Shown in pieces: positions 1-5,648 of a stretch of DNA of 5,791 bases. This stretch comes from JAYWFX01 sp043778575 (GTDB lineage Bacteria; Patescibacteriota; JACMRA01): assembly GCA_043778575.1 (NCBI GenBank), contig JAYWFX010000084.1, positions 1-5,791 on the forward strand, in the 5' to 3' direction. A program made the translations under genes and the position numbers. The notes beneath the pieces were generated by a model. The model worked only from the letters and a program-made list of their open reading frames with translations. It ran no database searches and was not told the DNA's origin. The number at the start of each line of letters is the position of its first letter. Position 1 is the stretch's first letter.

Positions 1-1352
1 ATGGCGATGACTTTGATATTCGGGGAGGTCAAAAAACGTGAAATTACCATTTGAATATTCTGCTGACTAGTGGTAATGATTTGAGAAATATTATCTATCA
101 CCAGTACCACATTGCCTGAGGATTCAGCCGCCTGAAGAGCACTGAGTAGATATGACTCAGCATTTTGACTGCCAAAGAGTAGATCCGCAGTTTGCAGTTG
201 AAGCACTCGAGTGTACGGCAAATTATTATCGCGCTGATGTTTACGTAGTGTATAAGTAAAGTTTTGAACTAGCGATTTTCTACCAACACCCTCTTTTCCT
301 AGTAACAAAATATTTTTAGAGGTAGTTGAATACGTTTTTAGAATTTCATTGAGTAGATCTACATGAATCAGATCGATACTGTGACGCTTTTGAAGAACTC
401 CAGTAGAAAAATCAGTTGTCACGTTATCCAAGGCAAGGGTAAATCCAAGTACCCAATTTCTACCAAATGAATCAGCAGAATCTATCAAATAATTAGGTGA
501 AAGTGTCTCAATTCTCTTTGGGGCGATTATACCAATGAGATTCCACTCTAAGAGCAACGAAAACTCCTCACTACTTATCCCCTGATCATCTAAAACAGAT
601 CTCAATGTATCACGATTATTGAGTAAATAATAAAAAATAGTACTGACACCGATTTTAGTTTCTTTTGTATTTTGCTGACAGGATTGCAGATCTCTAATAA
701 TTGATTGAGGGTTAAGTGATTGCTGATCTGTAAAATACCCAATAAACATATCTGATCCAACTCCTAGCATATCTATAATTGCTCTGCCCTGAGAGGTTTT
801 TGAGATAGTCTTCACCAGATCTCTGTCACTCAGCCTAGAGTTTTTTTGGAGTAAAGCTAAAATTTCTCTAGTAAAATGGGATTGATTTGATGATTCGGAT
901 TTTGTGAAATGAAGGATTAACACCAAAAACCACAACGACGATCCTAAAACTACGATACCAATTTTAAATAGAGACGGAAATGGAATTAAAACTATGATAA
1001 GAGGAAATATAAACCAGCTCACCAAAAACAAACCACCCAGAATTGCAATCAAAAACAACAATATAAACCCAGCCAAAATAGTGATTATTCGAATAATTGC
1101 ACCAAGCACTCTAGCTATAGAATTCAAAGAAAACACCTGTAGAATCATCTGAATATCAAAACCACGCTGAGGATACTGATACGCCATATTTTTCCACGGA
1201 TAGAAAAGCGTTTTACAGAGAAATATAAATGAATAACTAATTACAACAACCCTGCAGTAACCCAATATTCTGACGACTATTTCCCGTGGCCCTGCAACTA
1301 GATACCAGATAAAAAATGTTTTTAGAACTGTAGTACGAGAATTATTTGCCAT
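1..1352 (-). CDS. Membrane-anchored Clp/ClpB-like AAA+ protein, 3' end cut by window edge
   Basis: An open frame runs from the ATG at 1352-1350 to the window edge: 450 codons and no stop. Seen: residues about 30-50 are hydrophobic and end in KTLFYPWKN; residues about 82-149 are very hydrophobic, enough for two or three membrane spans; residues about 155-275 resemble a Clp_N region, notably GVSTIFYYLLNNRDTLRSVL (235-254); a linker containing ALDNVTTDF precedes an AAA+ module. Its Walker A is GKEGVGRKS (352-360) and Walker B is VVLVIDN (415-421). Known: Clp/Hsp100 proteins unfold or disaggregate proteins using two AAA+ rings, D1 and D2. This D1 departs from consensus: Arg follows the P-loop Gly, Asn replaces the Walker B Glu, and the aromatic pore-loop motif is not visible. 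A second AAA+ module would lie beyond the window. Inferred: a membrane-tethered unfoldase or scaffold. It starts 18 bases after the permease stop, suggesting an operon. An in-frame ATG at 1187 is a possible later start but would lose the first hydrophobic segment. The gene is near certain; the family call is fairly confident. Confidence 0.8.
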   Translation of the reverse strand, partial: MANNSRTTVLKTFFIWYLVAGPREIVVRILGYCRVVVISYSFIFLCKTLFYPWKNMAYQYPQRGFDIQMILQVFSLNSIARVLGAIIRIITILAGFILLFLIAILGGLFLVSWFIFPLIIVLIPFPSLFKIGIVVLGSSLWFLVLILHFTKSESSNQSHFTREILALLQKNSRLSDRDLVKTISKTSQGRAIIDMLGVGSDMFIGYFTDQQSLNPQSIIRDLQSCQQNTKETKIGVSTIFYYLLNNRDTLRSVLDDQGISSEEFSLLLEWNLIGIIAPKRIETLSPNYLIDSADSFGRNWVLGFTLALDNVTTDFSTGVLQKRHSIDLIHVDLLNEILKTYSTTSKNILLLGKEGVGRKSLVQNFTYTLRKHQRDNNLPYTRVLQLQTADLLFGSQNAESYLLSALQAAESSGNVVLVIDNISQIITTSQQNIQMVISRFLTSPNIKVIA

Positions 1353-1370
1353 TGCGATGTGATAGATTTC

Positions 1371-2879
1371 CTATTCTGCCCTCAGCACATCAACAGGGTT
1401 CTGCTTGCTTGCTTTAACAGCTGGAAAGACACCTGAAAGGATGGTGAACAATAGTGCGATGAACAGTGTCCCAAGCAATAACCACCAAGGGAATTCTGGA
1501 GAAAAGCTTTGTATATTAAGGGTTTCAAGATTGGTTTTCCATTCTGGGTTACTGTTTATGACAGCTTTAGATACCGCACTTAGTATCAACCCCATAGCGA
1601 CCGCAAGACCAGTTCCCAGTATCCAACCGAGCAATCCAAGTAAAGCACTTTCTAACAAAAATATACTAAATATATCACTATTTTTAGCTCCAAGTGACTT
1701 TAATATTCCAATTTCTTTTTGACGCTCTAGCACTGAAATTGTCATCACGTTTATTATCCCAAACACTGAGGCAATCAGAGCAATCAACCCGAGTAAACTC
1801 AAGACAATAGTAACCACTTGGAAAAATATTTTTACTCCATTTACGATACTCTCTGTCAGCGAAATAGGGAGATATTTATCAGCTTTCAATGAGTCTAAAA
1901 CCTTGTTGAGATTGTCATAGCTGTTTACGACTACATTGTATGAGGTGAAACCAATCTTTGAAGTGTCAAAATTAGGATTTTGTAGTTTTATCGCCTCTTT
2001 GTAGTAGTTTTCACCAAAATAGAAGTTAGTGTTTCCACCACCAAATGAATTGGACTCTCTATCATCAATGACTGCTACGATGGTTGGATTTATGATTTTG
2101 GACTGAGTTATTTGATTACTACCACGACTCGAATTCAAAGTATCGACTATTTGATCAGCTTGATGAGCTTCAGGGGCAGATTGATACTCTAGGGTAATCT
2201 CTTTGTTGAGCAGATCTTTAGGCTCTTTAGCGTCAAAGCTTTTATAAAAATCCAAACTCCCACACTTGAAACAAACAACTATCTCATTATCACTAGGTTT
2301 ACTAGTCTTTCCCGACCATTTTGTCCGATTTGATTCATAGAAACTGCTAAATTCTTTGCTGTCGATTGAAAGTGTTTTACATCTATCTATGAGATCGCTC
2401 CTACTCGATTGTGACTGACTATCGAGTTTAGTAGCATCTACTTGTGAATCTCCATTTGCTATTGCTACTGCCAATACTGCCTCTTGTGCAGTGGCTTTTT
2501 TATTTAGTTGAATACAGCTTTCATTGTTCTTGAGCTGATACACGTTCAGGATGTTGTTTGCTGGAGAAATACCTACAATATCTGGGTTTTTGGATCTTAT
2601 AGTGTTGACTTCAGCATCACCAATTGCCACAATCTTTGGAGCTTCAGTGATATCCAGAAACGATGTTTTACCATCCGAGGTTCTAGATAAACTAAATTCT
2701 TTTGCACTTGGTTGACTGTTTATAGCCTTAATGATGGTGTTTGACAACCCTAGAGACAGACTTGATGTCAAAGTAATTGCCCAGATGCCAATCATAATTC
2801 CACCGCTTGCTAACAAAAATCTACCCCATTTGTGAGTGAACTGTCTTCGTAAAATAAGCGTAAACGAGCCAAAAGTCAT
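1371..2879 (-). CDS. MacB/FtsX-type ABC transporter permease, 502 aa
   Basis: This is a membrane subunit of an ABC transporter of the MacB/FtsX/LolE type. Seen: a short cytoplasmic N-terminus, a first membrane span at about 21-48, a large extracytoplasmic domain at about 49-345, then spans at about 348-380, 402-438 and 464-486. The C-terminus reads FPAVKASKQNPVDVLRAE, the family's usual ending. ERQKEIGILKSLGA (385-398) matches the conserved cytoplasmic segment after the second span. The order is MacB-like periplasmic core domain, then FtsX domain. Known: these permeases transmit ATPase strokes to the outside (mechanotransmission) for lipoprotein, peptide or drug export, or to activate wall hydrolases. 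The outer domain carries four cysteines (122, 167, 203, 206), two as CFKC. No ATPase partner is in the window; the upstream neighbour is a hydrolase 36 bases away. The ATG at 2879 is the only usual start codon between the upstream in-frame TGA and the first membrane span. Substrate unknown. Confidence 0.93.
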   Translation of the reverse strand: MTFGSFTLILRRQFTHKWGRFLLASGGIMIGIWAITLTSSLSLGLSNTIIKAINSQPSAKEFSLSRTSDGKTSFLDITEAPKIVAIGDAEVNTIRSKNPDIVGISPANNILNVYQLKNNESCIQLNKKATAQEAVLAVAIANGDSQVDATKLDSQSQSSRSDLIDRCKTLSIDSKEFSSFYESNRTKWSGKTSKPSDNEIVVCFKCGSLDFYKSFDAKEPKDLLNKEITLEYQSAPEAHQADQIVDTLNSSRGSNQITQSKIINPTIVAVIDDRESNSFGGGNTNFYFGENYYKEAIKLQNPNFDTSKIGFTSYNVVVNSYDNLNKVLDSLKADKYLPISLTESIVNGVKIFFQVVTIVLSLLGLIALIASVFGIINVMTISVLERQKEIGILKSLGAKNSDIFSIFLLESALLGLLGWILGTGLAVAMGLILSAVSKAVINSNPEWKTNLETLNIQSFSPEFPWWLLLGTLFIALLFTILSGVFPAVKASKQNPVDVLRAE

Positions 2880-2887
2880 ATTAATCC

Positions 2888-2919
2888 ATATTACAGGTGT
2901 AGATACTAATATTTGTCAA
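2888..2919 (-). promoter_or_regulatory. Candidate promoter just ahead of the permease
   Basis: TTGACA (2919-2914) is a perfect -35 match and overlaps the hydrolase stop codon. Weak -10 candidates are TGTAAT (18-base spacer) or TAATAT (20-base spacer). A start about 7 bases further on would fall nearly on the permease ATG, giving a transcript with almost no leader. AT-rich DNA yields such matches by chance, so this is tentative. Confidence 0.25.
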
Positions 2920-3725
2920 AGGTCTAATCTTTCTAAAATTATTTTCTTGAGTTCTGGATTCGCGTGTATGTGGATACCATGATTTACCCCTGATAAAACC
3001 ACGAGTTCTGAATCAGAAATTTGAGATTGAACGAGTTTGGCTTGTCTTACAGGTGTCATAATATCTCTGTCTCCCCAGATAATTGTAGTCGGCACAGCAA
3101 TCCTATTAAGAGTATATTGAATATCATGTTTGACTACTCCACTCATAATTTCACTCATAATCCCTGATGTTTTTATATAGTCTGGCGATCCAATAAGTTT
3201 ATACCAGAGTTTTCGAGCTACAGTAACAAATGGTTTCAAAATTGGAATTGTAAAAATATGTTTCCCAAATTTAGTAACTTTTTGTTTTTGTGATTGTTTT
3301 TCTCCCCAATTTCGCACAATAGCTGGGGCGACCAAATACAGATAGTCGAGTTGTATTTCTGGGTGCTGACTAGCTATAATCGAACCGACTGCACCACCAA
3401 AAGAGTGCCCGACTAGCACGATATTTGAAATATTTATCTCGATGATAAATTGGGATATGTATTGAGCGTAATTCTCAGCTTGCCAGACTGCTTTTGGTGA
3501 TTCAGACTGAGCAAAACCCGGCATATCTGGAGCAATAATTCGGAGTTTCCCACTACCTACTTCGCTTTGAAATAAATTGATAAATGGTTCCCAGCTTTGA
3601 CTACCTACAGTGTTCCAGCCATGTAAAATGACCATGGTTTGAAGTGCAGCATCAGATCCAAAAACTCTATAGAATAACTGTAATCCATTGACTTCTTTGG
3701 TTTTGTATTCAATCTGATAGGGCAT
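2916..3725 (-). CDS. Alpha/beta hydrolase fold protein, 269 aa
   Basis: A cytoplasmic-looking serine hydrolase with no signal peptide. Seen, numbered from the ATG at 3725: oxyanion-loop motif VILHGW (32-37), IIAPDMPGF (63-71), nucleophile elbow GHSFGG with Ser108, catalytic acid in IIWGDRDIMTP (probably Asp221), and His249 in GVNHG. Residues about 138-205 form the variable cap that usually sets substrate choice. Order and length fit the abhydrolase_1 family (esterases, lipases, epoxide hydrolases, prolyl peptidases); the substrate cannot be read from the sequence. Start choice: the frame is open up to a TTG at 3761, with ATGs at 3737 and 3725. The 3725 ATG is preferred because AGGA lies about 11 bases ahead of it and the first strand (GLQLFYR) follows soon after; 3737 is possible. 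It is the first gene of the tight group and ends 36 bases before the permease, in the same reading frame, separated from it by one TGA. Confidence 0.92.
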   Translation of the reverse strand: MPYQIEYKTKEVNGLQLFYRVFGSDAALQTMVILHGWNTVGSQSWEPFINLFQSEVGSGKLRIIAPDMPGFAQSESPKAVWQAENYAQYISQFIIEINISNIVLVGHSFGGAVGSIIASQHPEIQLDYLYLVAPAIVRNWGEKQSQKQKVTKFGKHIFTIPILKPFVTVARKLWYKLIGSPDYIKTSGIMSEIMSGVVKHDIQYTLNRIAVPTTIIWGDRDIMTPVRQAKLVQSQISDSELVVLSGVNHGIHIHANPELKKIILERLDL

Positions 3726-3777
3726 TGGTCTAATCATCCTACCAAGTTCACAGTCGGTCAATCAAAAAGTTAAGTTT

Positions 3778-3783
3778 ATTTTA
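3778..3783 (-). promoter_or_regulatory. Possible -10 box for the hydrolase-led group
   Basis: TAAAAT (5 of 6 to consensus) lies about 50 bases ahead of the hydrolase ATG, just after the terminator-like hairpin of the preceding region. The -35 position is only a T-rich stretch. An alternative nearer the gene is TTGACC (3761-3756) with GATGAT at 17-base spacing. A promoter is expected in this gap, but neither match is decisive. Confidence 0.2.
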
Positions 3784-3817
3784 CCTAAACGCATCCAAAT
3801 AAAAAAATATGGACAAG

Positions 3818-3851
3818 AAAAAACCACCCACATCGAACTAATGAGTGATTT
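3818..3851 (-). terminator. Rho-independent terminator candidate after the small ORF
   Basis: Read on the minus strand, AAATCACTCA (3851-3842) can pair with TGGGTGGTTT (3830-3821): ten pairs including two G-U, with an 11-base loop. A run of six T (3823-3818) overlaps and follows the stem. It begins 11 bases after the stop of the 71-codon ORF, which suggests a minus-strand transcript ends here. The stem is only moderately stable because several pairs are A-U or G-U. Confidence 0.5.
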
Positions 3852-3862
3852 CCCCACAAGTC

Positions 3863-4078
3863 CTACCGATTAGAGCGGTTGGCCTTCCTATTACGGAAAA
3901 GAATAAACAAATTACCAATAACAATGAACATTACTACGAAACAGTTATTTAAGTTTACTACCATGCACAGGACAGAAAGAAAGAATACAAACCAATCAGG
4001 AGTTTTTTTTCCTATTGAAATGATCAATCTCACTATATATACCAAAGCGTTTTTTGCTGTTAAAACTACGTAACTCAT
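3863..4078 (-). CDS. Possible small membrane protein, 71 aa (unrecognised)
   Basis: I do not recognise this protein. It starts at an ATG (4078-4076) and ends in TAG. Seen: a hydrophobic stretch at about 8-22, a short polar turn GKKTPDW (23-29), a long hydrophobic stretch at about 30-61 that could make one or two membrane spans, and a basic tail RNRKANRSNR. This looks like a small inner-membrane protein with a positive cytoplasmic C-terminus. In its favour are the shared strand with all neighbours and a terminator-like hairpin 11 bases past its stop. Against it are its short length, no clear ribosome site (only AAAGAG close to the ATG) and an AT-rich setting where hydrophobic ORFs arise by chance. 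The same DNA could instead be the body of a non-coding RNA. Confidence 0.4.
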   Translation of the reverse strand: MSYVVLTAKNALVYIVRLIISIGKKTPDWFVFFLSVLCMVVNLNNCFVVMFIVIGNLFILFRNRKANRSNR

Positions 4079-4096
4079 TTCTCTTTACCACAAAGA

Positions 4097-4138
4097 TTGC
4101 CAATTTGAGGCTACTAAACTCTCTCTCTCTCTTGGCAA
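4097..4138. repeat. (CT)7 dinucleotide repeat flanked by a 7-bp inverted repeat
   Basis: CT is repeated seven times at 4119-4132. The inverted arms TTGCCAA (4097-4103) and TTGGCAA (4132-4138) bracket the region with 28 bases between them. It lies between the helicase terminator and the start of the small ORF. On the minus strand the arm TTGCCA also resembles a -35 box, with the AG repeat filling the spacer, but no good -10 box follows. Confidence 0.6.
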
Positions 4139-4151
4139 ATTTTTTGGCACG

Positions 4152-4174
4152 AAAATTGCCCCTCGTAGAGGGGC
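4152..4174 (-). terminator. Hairpin terminator downstream of the helicase
   Basis: A perfect seven-pair GC-rich stem, GCCCCTC/GAGGGGC with loop TAC (4174-4158), is followed on the minus strand by AATTTT. It starts 38 bases after the helicase stop. The T run is short, so termination may be partial. Reading the plus strand gives no T run, so it is assigned to the minus-strand helicase transcript. Confidence 0.6.
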
Positions 4175-4212
4175 TGTTGCGTGGGGGACGAGAGTTATAT
4201 TTTTATTCTAAA

Positions 4213-5634
4213 CTAATCCATAAAGGTATACGCTTGTCCTGTCTTGCCGCCGCGACCTGTTCTACCAATTCGGTGAACGTAATCATCATAATTTGGTGGA
4301 ATCTCGTAATTAATAACGTGACTCACATCATCAATATCCAGTCCTCTAGCAGCTACATCAGTCGCAACTAAAATATCCACATAACCATTTTTGAAATTCT
4401 TGATGGCGATCTGGCGTCTGTTTTGCTGCATGTCTCCATGAAGAGCTTCGACCCTATGACCTTTGTCCTCTAACGAAATCAGAATTCTCTCTGCACCCAT
4501 CTTGGTTTGGGAAAATACAATAGTCTTTGTGACATCCTCTCGAGACAAAATATCGTGAAGTGCGTCGATTTTAGTTTGACCTACTGCTGGTCTAACCACA
4601 TCTTGATTTACATGATCACTAGTTTCTTGGGTTCGGACAGAAATTGAAACAGGATTTTTCATGAGTTTATCAATCAAAGGCTGTTGTTTTCGATCAATTG
4701 TAGCTGAGAAAAAGAGTGATTGTCTCTCCTCAGGAAGCTGATCAATAATCCAAGTAATATCGTCTACAAATCCCATATCAAGCATTCGATCTACTTCATC
4801 CAAAACAACTCTATGATATTTTGACAGATCAATATGACCACGATCAATCAAATCTTTGAGTCTACCCGGAGTTCCAATGACAAAATGTTGAGGTTTTTGT
4901 AGTCTTTGAATTTGCTTGAAAATAGCCTTTCCACCGTAGCAACATACAGAAAAAATCCACATGTCCTGAGTAGTAAATTTTCGAAGTTCGTCCTCGATTT
5001 GCATGGCTAGCTCACGCGTAGGTACAATTACCAGAGTCTGTAGGACTTTTTTATCTAGTTTTGCTTGGAGTGTCTGATGAATAAGCGGAAGCAAAAACGC
5101 AGCTGTCTTACCAGTACCTGTGTTTGCAATTCCTACCACATCCTTACCAGCAAGAACCTCTGGAATAGCTTGATCTTGGATAGCGGTAGGTGTGATATAT
5201 CCACGATCTTTGATGATGTCTTTGATTTTCTGGTCGATTTCAAAATCTGCAAATGTATGTTTTGATTGATACTCAGTTTTGACAGTTATTGGCTCAGCTT
5301 TTTTGATGTATCGTGCTGGGTTTCTATCCCCTGCTCCCATATCAAATCTACGTCGACCTCCGCCAAAGCGACTCCCACCTCCAGATCTACCTCCAAAACC
5401 TCCTCTGCTCCCCCCCCCAGATCTACCTCCAAAACCTGACGAACGTCCACCCTCATAACCTCCACCTGAATATCCAGATGATCTGTCTGATGAGTAACCA
5501 CCTCGATAACCTGAGGATCGACCTGATGGTTCTGTGTTTCTGTCTTGAAAATCTCCAAAATTGACGCTTCGTTCGCGTCTCTGTCTTGATCCACTTGGAG
5601 AAGTGCTTCGATCAGACGAATAAGATGTACTCAT
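4213..5634 (-). CDS. DEAD-box RNA helicase with N-terminal Gly/Arg-rich tail, 473 aa
   Basis: An ATP-dependent RNA helicase that unwinds short RNA duplexes, with likely roles in ribosome assembly, mRNA turnover or cold response. Numbered from the ATG at 5634: residues 1-100 are a Ser/Gly/Arg-rich tail with FGG and RSGGG units; Q motif GYITPTAIQDQAIP (145-158); motif I ANTGTGKT (170-177); Ia PTRELA (205-210); TPGR (255-258); motif II DEVD (279-282); motif III SAT (310-312); IVFSQTK (372-378); ATDVAARGLDI (424-434); motif VI HRIGRTGR (454-461). All core motifs are intact. It stops 12 residues after motif VI, so unlike many bacterial homologues it has no C-terminal tail; the RNA-binding tail is at the N-terminus. 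Start choice: the frame extends to a TTG at 5718, but those 28 residues look non-coding, whereas MSTSYSSDRS begins the low-complexity tail. No strong Shine-Dalgarno is near. It appears to be a separate transcription unit with its own terminator. The precise subfamily (RhlE, CshA or DeaD) is not assigned. Confidence 0.96.
   Translation of the reverse strand: MSTSYSSDRSTSPSGSRQRRERSVNFGDFQDRNTEPSGRSSGYRGGYSSDRSSGYSGGGYEGGRSSGFGGRSGGGSRGGFGGRSGGGSRFGGGRRRFDMGAGDRNPARYIKKAEPITVKTEYQSKHTFADFEIDQKIKDIIKDRGYITPTAIQDQAIPEVLAGKDVVGIANTGTGKTAAFLLPLIHQTLQAKLDKKVLQTLVIVPTRELAMQIEDELRKFTTQDMWIFSVCCYGGKAIFKQIQRLQKPQHFVIGTPGRLKDLIDRGHIDLSKYHRVVLDEVDRMLDMGFVDDITWIIDQLPEERQSLFFSATIDRKQQPLIDKLMKNPVSISVRTQETSDHVNQDVVRPAVGQTKIDALHDILSREDVTKTIVFSQTKMGAERILISLEDKGHRVEALHGDMQQNRRQIAIKNFKNGYVDILVATDVAARGLDIDDVSHVINYEIPPNYDDYVHRIGRTGRGGKTGQAYTFMD
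5365..5437 (-). repeat. Tandem 36-bp repeat in the helicase tail
   Basis: Two adjacent 36-base units (5436-5401 and 5400-5365) encode GFGGRSGGGSRG and GFGGRSGGGSRF. A 21-base core is identical between copies at 5381-5401 and 5417-5437. The copies differ mainly in glycine codons, including a run of nine G on the coding strand (5418-5410) in the first unit. The number of units could vary between strains by slippage or recombination. Confidence 0.8.
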
Positions 5635-5642
5635 ATAAATAT

Positions 5643-5648
5643 ATAATA
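5643..5648 (-). promoter_or_regulatory. Candidate -10 box for the helicase
   Basis: TATTAT (5 of 6 to consensus) sits 8 bases ahead of the helicase ATG. If used, the transcript would start within a few bases of the ATG and lack a normal leader. No convincing -35 box is at the proper distance. A separate perfect TTGACA (5788-5783) near the window edge lacks a good -10 partner. Confidence 0.25.

Noticed and set aside
1405..1722. Plus-strand ORF of 105 codons inside the permease
   Set aside because: It is antisense to a conserved FtsX-domain coding region and is a shadow of it.
2916..3761. TTG start at 3761 for the hydrolase
   Set aside because: It adds 12 residues of no family resemblance, lacks a ribosome site, and the TTGACC there looks more like a promoter element. 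ATG 3725 fits the fold better.
3829..3862. tRNA-like TTCGA loop near 3831-3837
   Set aside because: The flanking bases do not form a five-pair T arm and no acceptor or anticodon arm is found; the bases fit better as the loop of a terminator hairpin.
4054..4371. Plus-strand ORF of 105 codons
   Set aside because: It overlaps the helicase 3' end, its terminator and the CT repeat; its peptide has no domain signal.
5286..5594. Alternative minus-strand frame of 102 codons across the helicase tail
   Set aside because: It is the +1 shadow of the repetitive Gly/Arg coding DNA; its Val/Asp/Glu-rich peptide comes from shifted GGN codons.
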